DNA of 64,000 bases from Schizochytrium sp. TIO01 (Eukaryota > Sar > Bigyra > Thraustochytrida > Thraustochytriidae), in assembly GCA_004764695.1 (NCBI GenBank), contig SMSO01000007.1:699501-763500 (forward strand), read 5' to 3'. The position numbers were made by a program, and so were the translations under genes. Shown here piece after piece: positions 20,761 to 30,663 of this stretch; the stretch's first letter is position 1, and every line of letters begins with the position of its first letter. A model generated the notes under the pieces. It had not been told where the DNA came from. It did no database searches and saw nothing but the letters and a program-made list of their open reading frames with translations.

Positions 20761-22219
20761 ATGCCTCTGGCGGCATGGACATCACGGTCTGCTACATGTT
20801 TGCACTTGGGGTTAGGGCATCGGAAAACCTTGGATGCACCGAGTTTATGGTAGATGGTATTACACTCATTGCATGTTTTTGAAGTGTAGCTCTCTTGGCA
20901 AAGAACAAGCTTGCACCACGGGAACATCTCAGCCTTATGAATGAGAGTCTGGCGGAACCCAAAGTGGCGCCAACGACACATCATTCGAACAGACTTCTTG
21001 GAGACCCGTCACTCCATCTTCCTACTCATCTTGGAGGTTTCGAATTTAGGCAAGAGAATAACACGATAGTTTTCACAAAGCCAAAGCCCGAGCTTGCGGT
21101 GAATCTCATTGGTCTTGTTCTGGATCTTGAGTTGGGCGCGATAGAAAGCGCGCTTCAAGGGGATGTTGAAATTGTCTTTATCACTGGATGCAGTTTTCTT
21201 ATTATCCTCTTGAGCTTTATCAATCCTGCTCTGGATCTTGTCAACGCGGCGACAGAGATAGAATATGGTTCTAAAATCTTTCCCTGTGTTTCATTCAATG
21301 GCGCGGCCATCAGCGTCATACATCGTCTGAAACGAGCGTACACCTGGATCCAGAGCAACGACACTGTGGTACGCCTTGGGGGTGCCTGGTCCACTGGACG
21401 CTTTTTTTCTTCTTGTAAGAAGCAGAAGTAGACATGCCCAAGGCGATTCATTTGCACACGCATTGCGTTCGAAATCTGGTCGGGGAACTTTTCTTTGCGT
21501 ATTCGGAATTCTTTTAGAAAGTTGGAGGTCTTTGATTTCTTCAAATTCCAGGTACGTGCATTCACTTCGAAAATCTGTGATTCATCACGCTTGGTCCGAA
21601 ACTTATAAAAAGATTGCTCATGAACTTTCTTTTGTACAGCGAGTTCTTCGTTTTTGGCTCGTCCCGAGTCAAGAGCCTTGAAGAAATCCAGAATCCGGGA
21701 ATCACGGATAGCCTGTGGGACTTCGAGAACCCATTCAGGAGCATAATTCCTTTCTTTATATCGGACGGCCTTCTTTTCTCCATAGAGGGCACCATGTGTT
21801 TGGGGATTCCCATTTTCGTCTACCAAGACCTGCTTCGTTTTAATATCCTTTTTGAGACACGCTTTTTGATGTAACTTGATGGCTTTCTCCTCACCCTTCG
21901 CCACATCTCGATGAAACGCAACGCCAGTATTGTAGGCTCTTCTAGTGACACCAAACCATTTAAGCAATTGTGTGCGCTCATCTTTAGTAGGGTATACTCT
22001 AACCTTTCTGGCACGGACAAGGTCATATTCTTTCTTGGTGGTCTTGCGCGCCTTCGTGCGAGCTCGCTTCTTCCTCGCTGCGTCGTCGCCGTCTATTTTG
22101 CGCTGCTCGTTTTCTGTGATGCGATGCCACAAATACGGTGATGATTTCGAGGAGGTCTTTGGTGAAGGTGTCTGAGTCTTCGGCATGTGCATCTTGGCCG
22201 TGTACCACGAGTTTGACAT
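20730..22219 (-). pseudogene. TnpB/Fanzor-type RNA-guided nuclease, broken
   Basis: A start candidate is ATG 22219 (MSNSWYTAKMHM), inside the recombinase gene in another frame. The N-terminal OrfB/TnpB module reads ARKVRVYPTKDERTQLLKWF, then TRRAYNTGVAF. The linker QAPPRRTT leads to RuvC-I, where ALDPGVRSF (Asp coded at 21348-21350) lies in a shifted frame. RuvC-II is LLPKFETSKM (Glu). The zinc finger has CNEC and CPNPKC, and RuvC-III is DRDVHAARGI. So all three catalytic acidic residues and four zinc cysteines remain. Breaks: one frameshift between about 21350 and 21380, and in-frame TGA at 21291-21293 and 21009-21011. Both stops look like single transitions. By association with an IS607 recombinase in a eukaryote it would be a Fanzor2-type protein. 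It is about 490 codons overall. Confidence 0.87.
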
Positions 22220-22712
22220 TTTTCTTTCAAAAAGGTGTTCCAAGAGGTCGACTGCGATTTGCGCAAGTCGGTCGCGGTGCATGACCACAACTTGGCCGAT
22301 TCCGCCGCGGTCACAGGCGTCCAGTAGGGAGCACAGGCCTTGACATTTGAAGCTGACCCCGCTGCCGATGTCTTTGCAGACGGCTGAAGCATCTGAGTAG
22401 GTGCGCTGGAGATCGTCAACCTGGCGTTCTAGGTCCTCCTTTTGCTTGGTCGAGGACACTCTGGCATAGATAACAGTACGTCCAGAGCTGCGTTGCTCGC
22501 GGCCGGTGGAACCGCAATCAAAGATGCGCTCGACATCGTCGCTGGCGTAGATACGCTTGCCTCCGGGGAAGCGCGCGCAGCGCACGCGTCCGCCATCGGC
22601 CCAGCCCCGAAGGGCGCTTGCTGAGACCCCAAACTTCTGGTGAAAGAACTTTGCTGGTTTGTATTGGAGGTTTGCTCCACTTGCAGCGTTTGGAGCTTGC
22701 CGGTTCCTCGGA
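22023..22712 (-). pseudogene. tnpA: IS607-type serine recombinase (TnpA), frameshifted
   Basis: HTH_MerR-like N-terminus: KPAKFFHQKFGVSASALRGW, then FPGGKRIYASDDVERIF, in the order expected for IS607 TnpA. The resolvase catalytic domain follows: TVIYARVSSTKQKEDLERQ, with the nucleophilic serine in the ARVSS motif, then DIGSGVSFKCQGLCSLLDA and VVVMHRDRLAQ. The ATG at 22712 is out of frame by one base relative to the HTH (copy A has the start in frame). At the five-base T run 22219-22223 (an A run on the coding strand) the frame shifts. The domain's last part, VHGQDAHAEDSDTFTKDLL through VFVASHHRKRAAQN, continues in another frame and ends at 22023. At least two frameshifts, so non-functional as written. 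Confidence 0.85.
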
Positions 22713-23121
22713 AATAAGCATAATATATGATTAATATGAAACAAACACTACGAAATATAAGTTATCGAACTTTTCACGGTTTTTGTTATACTGTCTGTAG
22801 TTCTGCAATTGCGGAGTTCTCACCCACGCGAACTAGTTGCTAGAGTATCGATCTTCAGCTACTAGTGATAGCGTCATAAGGTATAGCTATACATGACATC
22901 TTTCTGAGCTTGCTTGCAAATGTGTAGTTGCTTCAAGAAAAAGTCCCGGCAAAGTCCGTCAGGGACGGAAAAGCTTGCGATAAGATGAAGCAAAGCTGCA
23001 TCGCGTGAGGCCCAAACTTAAGGTGTGAACAGACCAGGAGGGCCAGCAAGGCTAGAGCCACTGCTTCTGTTTAACATTCTCTGATAAAACAAAGTAACGC
23101 GAAAAGATATTCTCTGCTAAG
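22713..23121. other. intergenic
   Basis: Short region between the transposon 5' end and the hydrolase gene; the presumed promoter and 5' UTR of the latter. No further feature seen. Confidence 0.45.
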
Positions 23122-24549
23122 ATGGTTAACCTCTTAGCATGGGCTGCACATCGTATTGGTGGCATTTTGTTGCTTGCGAGGCTAATATTGTTTGATTTGC
23201 TATGGCTCTTACCACCTCACCCAAGCCTTTTCATAACTATGCTAGTGCCACGCTTCATTGAGCTTTCGTATCCTGAACTGTACGGTACCATTGGGGCATT
23301 TTTCGATGGCGATACGTCTCCAATCGTGTGGCTCTTGGTGGTGCTTACAATCGTTCTAATGGGAGGATCTGGCTTACCTGATGTTCTGTTTCCCAAAGGC
23401 AAATTGCTGACCTCTTTGTGGAGTTATATCTTAACTTTTGTTATTTTCTTTGCCGTGCCAGTAGGATGGCTTGGTCGGGTATACCACACGTTCCAGTTGA
23501 GCAGAGAAATCGAGTATGAGTTGACCAGCGTCTTTCCAGGACTGAATGCAGAACAATCTCGTGATGGTGTGTTTGCTTTAAATACACCCTATTCTATTGA
23601 AGCGCATGTGACCAATGCTTTCGGGGGTTATCCCCCCTTGGTGCCTGATCTTACATTAACCTACAAGACAATTGAGCCCAAAGGTACTTGCGGGCCCGAA
23701 AAGGAGATCATGGACATCCCCTACGAGTCATATTATGCACAAAATCGTCGTGAGCTCGATAAAGGTAATTTGCAGCTTGATGTTTACAAGCCATCAAAGC
23801 AACACAGGAGTGGTAAGTCGCCAATTATTTTGCACTTGCATGGTGGGGCCTGGTACAAAGGAGATCGTTCTTTCATCCGGATGGGCTATCACGGTGGTGT
23901 GCCACGCTTCTGGCTCGATCAAGGCTTCACAATTGTTTCTGTATCCTACAGGTTGCTTTGTTCGAATTCTCATGTAATGGATGCAATCGAAGATACCGCG
24001 GATGCAATCTCGTTTGTCGAAAAGAATGCGGTAGCCTGGAATGCAGATGGATCTACTATTTTCCCGTTTGGAACTTCTGCTGGAGGGCATTTGGCATTGA
24101 TCACTGCGCTTCAGCATAAGTTGAAGTCTGTCCGAGGTATAATATCTTTATACGGGGTAGCAGAGCTTCGAGAAGTAGAGCTCCAACAAAGAGCAGCCGA
24201 CTTTTTCGAGGCGTCTGGCGCTCGTATGAAAGTATCGGCTTTCATAGAGGCTACTCGACATGTTTGTCAAAATCATGAATTCGATTCTGCAGACGCATGT
24301 TTTCACGCAATTTCACCACTTGCACATGTCAATATTGAAATGCCACCAATCCTTATTGTGCATGGAGAGTCAGATCCGCTGGTCCCCCCCCAGCAAGCAA
24401 GTTGGCTAAAAAATGCCTCAGTAGCAGTTGGTGTACCATCTGTCTTGATTAAGGTACCAGGGTCACATGATTGTGATGTCCATGTATCATCACCGTGCAG
24501 TCAGGCGACGATGTACGCTTCCGAGCGCTTTATCCATTCACTCATATAA
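23122..24549 (+). CDS. membrane-anchored alpha/beta hydrolase (HSL/carboxylesterase type)
   Basis: 475 residues from ATG 23122. The first about 125 residues hold several hydrophobic segments (GILLLARLILFDLLWLL, SPIVWLLVVLTIVLMG, YILTFVIFFAVPVGWLG), giving a membrane anchor of three or four passes. The rest is an alpha/beta-hydrolase: oxyanion motif HGGAW (240-244), nucleophile elbow GTSAGG with Ser319, acid Asp418 in HGESDPLVP, and His449 in PGSHDCD. HGG plus GxSAGG places it in the hormone-sensitive-lipase/esterase group. The membrane-anchor-then-HGGAW layout resembles plant isoprenylcysteine methylesterases and arylacetamide deacetylase-like proteins. The likely reaction is ester hydrolysis at the ER or Golgi membrane, substrate unknown. 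All catalytic residues are present. Mixed codon use, single exon. Confidence 0.85.
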   Translation: MVNLLAWAAHRIGGILLLARLILFDLLWLLPPHPSLFITMLVPRFIELSYPELYGTIGAFFDGDTSPIVWLLVVLTIVLMGGSGLPDVLFPKGKLLTSLWSYILTFVIFFAVPVGWLGRVYHTFQLSREIEYELTSVFPGLNAEQSRDGVFALNTPYSIEAHVTNAFGGYPPLVPDLTLTYKTIEPKGTCGPEKEIMDIPYESYYAQNRRELDKGNLQLDVYKPSKQHRSGKSPIILHLHGGAWYKGDRSFIRMGYHGGVPRFWLDQGFTIVSVSYRLLCSNSHVMDAIEDTADAISFVEKNAVAWNADGSTIFPFGTSAGGHLALITALQHKLKSVRGIISLYGVAELREVELQQRAADFFEASGARMKVSAFIEATRHVCQNHEFDSADACFHAISPLAHVNIEMPPILIVHGESDPLVPPQQASWLKNASVAVGVPSVLIKVPGSHDCDVHVSSPCSQATMYASERFIHSLI

Positions 24550-26752
24550 CGAAGTTTATTTTCTTTTGCAACAAGGCATGACTTTAGCACCTTTAACTTG
24601 AAGTCAATCTTTCAATCGCAACGAGGTTACCAAGGCGGTACCGTTTGTCCAGGGTCTCATGTTCCGGAAACACTTTCACACAAAATCAAATCAGAGTTTG
24701 TGCGTTCCATCATTCGTGAGCGAATTTGTTGGTAACGATACCCCTATATCCTAGACTTATGCAGAAGGGTGATGCTTGCACTTTGAGGTATTTTGGAGTA
24801 TCTTTTAGAGAATGCCAAAACCTACGCTGTAGTTTAAAAGTTGCTGCACGTGGAAGTGTACAAGGATCGATACCAGCGTCAAATCTGGTTAATTTGTGTT
24901 TCGGCAGCTCCCTAAACAAGAAAACATTCACCATAAACATGCATTTTTGCCCCCAAGCTAGAATCTTTTCTTTGCCAGGCGCTATTCGATCTTACATAAG
25001 CTCCAAGGAATACAACACGCCAATATAGCTGATTGGGGTGCAACGCCAAATTCCCTTTTGACTCCGAAATATATCCTATAAGTATATGCAACTGAGTCAT
25101 TCTCAACAGCAAGGAGGCTAGTGTTTGAGTTTGAAAATAACCTCATGGATTGACTGTCTGTAAAGGGTCAATCTGCTGCACGATGGAGAATATTTAGGAG
25201 GTATGCTAAAGAAAAAGTTTCATAACATGTTAAGAACCAATACTTTTTCTATATAGGGTCAACACGAACATCTCTGTTCCTACCAGGTTATAGAATCCAC
25301 GTTCTATCCAACGTCTTCTCTGACTACACCTAAGATAGCAGAATTATATGTTGTGAAATTTCAAAATGGAAAATTTATTCCTCTTTCTTCTTTCCTCCAA
25401 GTTTAAGGCCACTCCGTTTTCTTAATGCATTCATGCAATAGGAGAGATAAGTAAAATGATGACTTTGATTGTATTCCATTATAGAGGGGCTTATTCATGC
25501 CCCACAGTTGCTGTTTTGAACTATTTGCTGATATTCACTGCATTATCGTTCTGCATCATCTTCCCTAACTGGCCAGAAATGGTTTATTGGAGTACCAAGT
25601 TCAAAGCAAAAACCGGCCAAGGTTTACCTACGGGTAGATGCGTCCTGAACTTTGTCCCAAACTCTACAGTGCATGGTAACCATACAACAATCCATGTAGA
25701 AAATCCCTCGCGAAATAAAAAATAGGTTTGCCATTCTATTTCGATGCAACTATGGTCTGTGAACTTGTATGAGGGGCGTAGGTTCATTGGCTCGTACTCT
25801 CGCTCTCCGCTTGAAAAACGTGCCTAGGTTGTATAATACTAGTCGCTTCTACCAGATTAACTAAAAGTTGTTTATGTCATTGCGAAAACACCTATGACGC
25901 AATGAGACTATCTCATCAACTTGCACTGAGGCTACCTGAAGTGACGCAATGCCTTCTTTTCAAGGGGCCGCTGTTTGAAGTTTGCCCTCATGCCTCTGCA
26001 CAGAAAGGATCGTATCAGCCTCAGCTATGACGTGGCGACCAATAAATCAGTTAATCAGAAAACTACACTCGTAGAGATCCAAGTGATCCTGGATACCATA
26101 CACTAAGAAATGTTCGATTCGGTTCAAACTTGCGATTGAAAAATAATACTACGGGAATGCGACGCTCGCTCTGGTAGTAAAAGCCAGCTTCCAAGCCAAA
26201 GGGCTTATGACTCTGTAGCGCTTTGGTAAAGATGATAGGTCTCACTTTGGAAATATAAATAATGTAATAAAGTAACTAACCAGCGGTTTGTTGTCACAAT
26301 CGACTTAAAAACTATTTCATATAATACTTGCTCAGGCTTTCAATCTTGACTTGTCATAGTAGTCAGCTCTTGGTCTATAACACCATGTGCAAATAGCAGG
26401 GGAGCAGCGCGGGAGTAGCCTGCAATAACAAAGGGCAAAGCTAGAGCAGTTGAATTGATTTTTTCTTATGAACGTGCTCCGCGCTCAGATTTTACTAATA
26501 TATATAATATTATTTTTTTAATCTAAGAAAGAAAGCATAATAGGCAATAAGAACATAGCTAGTAGCCATAACATCTGGCACTTCCAAAGTTGGCATGCAA
26601 GTAGCTTGCCAAAGAGTGAGCAAATCCAAAACATTAATCGTGGGTTCTGAAAGTAAGTCCAAGAGCCTGCGCACTCAGGAGACCATATCGAGGCTTGGCG
26701 TGGCCTGACAACTTTGCTTGTAAGGGAAGAACTGTATCGAGGGCGACCAACG
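24550..26752. other. intergenic, no gene seen
   Basis: About 2.2 kb of AT-rich sequence. Short ORFs near 24726, 25456 and 26063 show no family features. An A/T run lies near 26500-26530. Confidence 0.45.
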
Positions 26753-27733
26753 ATGGAGGCAACGGCAGCAACAGACCTGTCTAAGTCGGTTGGAGCAAGT
26801 GAAAGCTCTATTGAGACTAGTACAGTCAGTAGCTCTCACGATGTAGCGAAGATTGAAGGGGCTAACACAGGCGCACATCCGCCTACAGCGCCGGCTTTTG
26901 CTCCGAACCCAACATCAAAACCTAACAGTCACATCTCGAATAACGTGATCAATCACGAAATACTCACTGCCGAAGTCCAGTCGTCGGTGAAAGCCCTCAA
27001 AGAGGCATGCGCTAAGCACGATCTGAAACTTCGAAATGATTTTGAGGCTGTGCGTCTAGTGGTCGCGTGCGAAGGCAACCAGGATAAGATGCTTAAGCGG
27101 ATTAAACATATGCGGGAATTTGAGGTTGAAAACAAATTCGACGAGATTTCGCCAGAAGAGGCGTGGGATTACTACCACAAGAACCTCCCCAAGGCAGCCC
27201 TAACTTTCATCGGACATGACCGTCAAGAACGCCCTGTCCTGTATATCAATGTAGCTGGGTTTTACCCCAGTAAGATCTATAAGGACCCGAAGCTCTTGCG
27301 CTGCCTTTTTCGTTTGTGTGTTTTCGAGCTCCAAGCTTCTGCGACAAATCTCGATGAAGCTAATAAGGGTTTCATCATGCTTATGAATTGTAAAGGTATG
27401 GCCATGAAAAACTTCTCCCTGAAGCTTGAGCATGAGCTCTCATGGTTATATCAAAATGGCTATCCGATCCGCCTCTGTCAGATTATCTTCTTTAACGCAA
27501 ATGCCATCACTCGTGTGGTGATCAAAGCGTGTAAGGTTTTTCTTACACGCAAAATGCAGGAAAGAATCGTTATTGTGAATGGCAATAAGGAGATTCAGGA
27601 GCTTGTCTCAACCGAAAACCTACCCAAAGACGATGACCTTGGATCTCTGTCAACTGCGCAATCTAGGGAGATTGCACTCAAGCGTGTAGGAGAATTGTAT
27701 GCATTCGAATCCCAGTTTTCTCTCGGACTATAG
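26753..27733 (+). CDS. CRAL-TRIO (SEC14-like) lipid-transfer protein, paralogue 1
   Basis: 326 residues from ATG 26753 (MEATAATDLSKS); the frame is open upstream without an ATG. Residues 1-75 are Ser/Thr/Ala-rich and disordered. Then comes a helical N-lobe (LRNDFEAVRLVVACEGNQD, the DxxxRFLRAR-like position) with MLKRIKHMREFE. From about residue 145 follows the SEC14 lipid-binding domain: FIGHDRQERPVLYINVAGF, KGFIMLMNCKGMAMKNFS, YPIRLCQIIFFNANAIT and KACKVFLTRKMQERIVIVN. The last matches the family's hinge, where 'YPER......N.P..F...W...KPFL...T..KI' is typical. These proteins carry phosphoinositides or other lipids between membranes. Its closest relative is the next gene at 29029, clearly from tandem duplication. 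Confidence 0.85.
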   Translation: MEATAATDLSKSVGASESSIETSTVSSSHDVAKIEGANTGAHPPTAPAFAPNPTSKPNSHISNNVINHEILTAEVQSSVKALKEACAKHDLKLRNDFEAVRLVVACEGNQDKMLKRIKHMREFEVENKFDEISPEEAWDYYHKNLPKAALTFIGHDRQERPVLYINVAGFYPSKIYKDPKLLRCLFRLCVFELQASATNLDEANKGFIMLMNCKGMAMKNFSLKLEHELSWLYQNGYPIRLCQIIFFNANAITRVVIKACKVFLTRKMQERIVIVNGNKEIQELVSTENLPKDDDLGSLSTAQSREIALKRVGELYAFESQFSLGL

Positions 27734-29028
27734 ATAGGATTAAAACCTCAATAGAAAATTAATTCTGATTACGCATGGCCATTTAGAATGGTTTGGATTC
27801 ATCTTGGGGCTCCTGTGTCTTGAATTCCAATACAACAAATTGAGTTTTAATATAAGGAGTTGTTCACATGTGCATGCTTCCTCATCCAACCACTAGCCCT
27901 TGTAAGTAAAGCAGCCAATATTCTTGTGCAGCTGAATTTTACCCTGTTGATTGAATGTGTAGTTTATTATGATGTGTGGCATAGGTCGTGTAGTGCATCA
28001 GAGAAAAGGAAATCTCATACATGCACGTTCCCCCGGTTCCCTTCTTCTACCAGAAGATGAGGGCTGTTCTTTTACGAAGTGGACAAAGAACCAGCGAACG
28101 TGCTGTTCTTGCCAAATTTGGCACCAATCATTCCCAAAGTGGGTTTTGTCCATCTCAGAAGCAGCGAGTTCCCTACCTACGAACGAAGCGATGCCTCCTA
28201 CTATGGTAACATGGCAGTACCTACCAGGAGTGGTAGTGGATTCTTTCATTCTTTTCTAAACACATGCAAATCATGTGTATGCCGCGCATGATTCACCTGC
28301 GCATGGCTCTACTGCGCATGGCTCTACTGCGCATGGCTCTACTGCGCATGGCTCTACTGCGCATGGCTCTACTGCGCATGGCTCTACTGAGCGTGGTTCT
28401 ACCGCGGATGGTCCTGGGCAGGTGGTTCCTAGTAGTACTCCACACCATGGAAGTTTCCTGTGGTCATGTTGGCGTGAAGCTCATGACCCAGAATTCAGTA
28501 TTTCTCAAAGCCTTTGGAACTGCCATATTTATCATTTAAAAGCTCTTACATTGGTCAATAGTGAAGCCAGGCTGATGTTTTAAGTAAAACGCAGGCACTT
28601 TCTTGAACAAGGCATCAGCTGACCTATGTGCTGAACAAGGAAAGCTCCGTTCACTGATAACATGCACAAAAGGAACATAGTTCAGTCTCTTCTTTTGTTT
28701 GTCTGATACCGACCTGGTGTTACAACACACTGAAGTAACTTGAACTTTGGGACGTGCCCCAGCACGTTCTCCGTTCCTCGTTCTTCGAGCCATGATAGGC
28801 ATATAGTTGGTGACGGCTCAAACTTAAGTCGGTACTAACCTACTTGCTTAGTAGCTGGCTGGCTACCTACCTTCTACTATCAAACCTCTGACTTGGGCAG
28901 AATCTCAAGTTCAAACAATTACTGTAGCTCAAAGGCATTCTCAGTGGAAACAAGGCGAGACAAACGGCTGGGGCAAATCCATATTGGCAAGCTGCGGATA
29001 ATCTAATCGAAGCCGTGTTGAATCAAAG
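27734..29028. other. intergenic between the two CRAL-TRIO genes
   Basis: Holds a 15-bp minisatellite at 28283-28402. Other ORFs here are short and overlap each other on both strands; I do not call them. Confidence 0.45.
28283..28402 (+). repeat. 15-bp minisatellite, six exact plus two variant units
   Basis: Unit tgcgcatggctctac is repeated exactly six times from 28298 to 28387, flanked by one degenerate unit on each side. Because 15 is a multiple of three, all plus-strand frames stay open. One frame reads (AHGST)n, another (RMALL)n. No family supports a protein. Confidence 0.95.
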
Positions 29029-29970
29029 ATGCACTCGTCAAGCTCAAGCCAAGACAGTAAAGCTACGACAGATATCAAGGACTTAGACATTACGACTGAA
29101 AGTAATGGCGATGGAAAGGCTAGCGGGCATTTGACCACTCAGGCAAATATTCCTGAAAACATAGTCAAGTCTGCCTTGGAGCTGAAGGAGATCTGCAAAA
29201 AAGAGAATCTTGCTCTTCGCAACGATTTCGAAGCTTTACGCCTGGCCACTGCTTGTCGTGGCGACTTTGGCAAGATGAAGAAACGCATTATAAATTTGCG
29301 AGAATTCGAAGCGCACCACAAGCTGGAAGAGCTTTCTCCTGAGGAGACATGGGACTACTACCACAACGAGTTACCAGGAGGATTCATGTCTTTCATTGGA
29401 AAAGACCGTTCAGGTAGAGCAGTTATGTACGCTGACACCGCAAACTTCTACCCTTCAAAAATATTCAAGGATGAAAAGCTGAAGCGTGTTATGTTTCGTC
29501 AGTTCTCACTGCTTATGCAGGCCTCAGCAACACACCCTGGAGAGGTAGACCAAGGGTTCATCATTGTTATGAATTGCAAAGGCATGGCCATGAAAAATGT
29601 TTCAATTACGCTTCAGCAAGAAGTTGCCTGGCTTCTACAAAGCGGCTATCCCATCCGTTTGTGTCAGGTAGTATTCTTTAACGCCAATAGTATCACCCGG
29701 TGGACACTCAAGGCTTGCAAGGTTTTCTTGACAAGGAAGATGCAAGATCGCATTGCAATCATTAACGGAACTGAAGCAATCCAAGAACTTATTTCGGCAG
29801 AAAGTCTCCCTGAAAGTCAGCAACTCGGGACACAGCCGACTGCTCAAGTACGCACGACCCACCTGGAGCGCGTTAAAGCTTTTTACGATTTTGAACCCAC
29901 ATTTACCTTGCACATTTACCTTGCCCAAGTCATCTGCGGCCTAGTACTCAATTTACTACAATTATTATGA
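29029..29970 (+). CDS. CRAL-TRIO (SEC14-like) lipid-transfer protein, paralogue 2
   Basis: 313 residues from ATG 29029 (MHSSSSSQDSKATTD). The same architecture as its neighbour at 26753: a short Ser-rich leader, then LRNDFEALRLATACRGDFG and MKKRIINLREFEAH, then FIGKDRSGRAVMYADTANF, QGFIIVMNCKGMAMKNVS, YPIRLCQVVFFNANSIT and KACKVFLTRKMQDRIAIIN. Whole blocks (NCKGMAMKN, KACKVFLTRKMQ) are identical between the two. The N-terminal leader is shorter. The C-terminus is longer and ends in a hydrophobic stretch (LHIYLAQVICGLVLNLLQLL) absent from paralogue 1. That could be a tail anchor or simply read-through past the ancestral stop. The role is presumably transfer or sensing of a lipid ligand. Confidence 0.85.
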   Translation: MHSSSSSQDSKATTDIKDLDITTESNGDGKASGHLTTQANIPENIVKSALELKEICKKENLALRNDFEALRLATACRGDFGKMKKRIINLREFEAHHKLEELSPEETWDYYHNELPGGFMSFIGKDRSGRAVMYADTANFYPSKIFKDEKLKRVMFRQFSLLMQASATHPGEVDQGFIIVMNCKGMAMKNVSITLQQEVAWLLQSGYPIRLCQVVFFNANSITRWTLKACKVFLTRKMQDRIAIINGTEAIQELISAESLPESQQLGTQPTAQVRTTHLERVKAFYDFEPTFTLHIYLAQVICGLVLNLLQLL

Positions 29971-30138
29971 GTCTTTCTTTAATTATAAATAAATAAATAA
30001 ATAAATTTTAAAAGATATTTAAGTGACGAATGCCTTAAGAAGTCACGTAAGCTAAAGCGCGGATGATTGTGGGAGCAAAACTCATCTGAGGTGCTAGTTT
30101 GATCTGATCTAAACTGTCTAACCAGAAGCTGACCTAAC

Positions 30139-30663
30139 ATGCTTGTTCAGCTGAAGTCCTTGCGTCGCGCCTCGTTTGTTAGCACCAAACGGCCCTGGTT
30201 TCGCGCTGCCTCAACCTTGAGCAGGGCGAAAGTGAATGGCCCAGACCTTGCAGCTCGGGTTGAGAACGTGGAGATCGGTCAAAAGGCCGCAGCAGAACGG
30301 ACGTTCTCTCAAAGTGATGTGCTAGCTTTTGCTAATGTAACTGGAGACCACAATCCAATCCATGTAGATCCGAACCATGGTCAGGCTGGACCATTCTTCG
30401 GCAAAACTGTGGTCCATGGTATGCTTTCTGCAGGCCTTATACCAGCGCTCTTTGCAGAACGACTGCCTGGTTCAATCTACGCCTCACAAACACTTAGTTT
30501 CCAGGATGCCGTCTTTCCCGGGGATACAGTTCGTGTTGAAATTGAAGTCGAGAAGAAGAAAACCCTTCGCGGAACATGTTTAGTGCAATGTAGAACTCAA
30601 GTTTCTCACTTGGACGGTCGGATTGCCGTCACGGGCTCAGCCAGGGTTATGCTAAAAGTATGA
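30139..30663 (+). CDS. mitochondrial MaoC-type (R)-hydratase / 3-hydroxyacyl-thioester dehydratase
   Basis: 174 residues from ATG 30139. The N-terminal about 30 residues are Arg/Ser/Leu-rich without acids (MLVQLKSLRRASFVSTKRPW), a mitochondrial presequence. A single hot-dog domain follows with the hydratase-2 motif FANVTGDHNPIHVDPNHG (catalytic pair Asp70 and His75), then the conserved GPFFGKTVVHGMLSAGL and a later FPGDTVRVEIEVEKKK. Size and motif fit R-specific enoyl-CoA hydratases and the mitochondrial fatty-acid-synthesis dehydratase (HTD2-type). The likely role is the dehydration step of mitochondrial type II fatty acid synthesis, or hydration of enoyl-CoA. The two cannot be told apart from sequence alone. 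Single exon. Confidence 0.88.
   Translation: MLVQLKSLRRASFVSTKRPWFRAASTLSRAKVNGPDLAARVENVEIGQKAAAERTFSQSDVLAFANVTGDHNPIHVDPNHGQAGPFFGKTVVHGMLSAGLIPALFAERLPGSIYASQTLSFQDAVFPGDTVRVEIEVEKKKTLRGTCLVQCRTQVSHLDGRIAVTGSARVMLKV

Larger units (their letters stand above)
20649..22712 (-). mobile_element. IS607-type transposon with serine recombinase and TnpB/Fanzor, decayed copy B
   Basis: Minus-strand element of about 2 kb. In order it holds a MerR-type HTH plus serine-recombinase gene, an overlapping TnpB/Fanzor-type nuclease gene, and about 80 nt of 3' sequence conserved with copy A (2609-3477). The 3' boundary, where the copies stop aligning, is near 20649 (TGCAAAACTTGCA, a small inverted repeat). 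The 5' boundary is set roughly at the recombinase start (22712). No flanking target duplication is visible, as expected for IS607 serine recombinases. The copy carries frameshifts and two stops and is almost surely inactive. Such recombinase-plus-Fanzor units are known from giant viruses and some eukaryotes. Confidence 0.88.
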
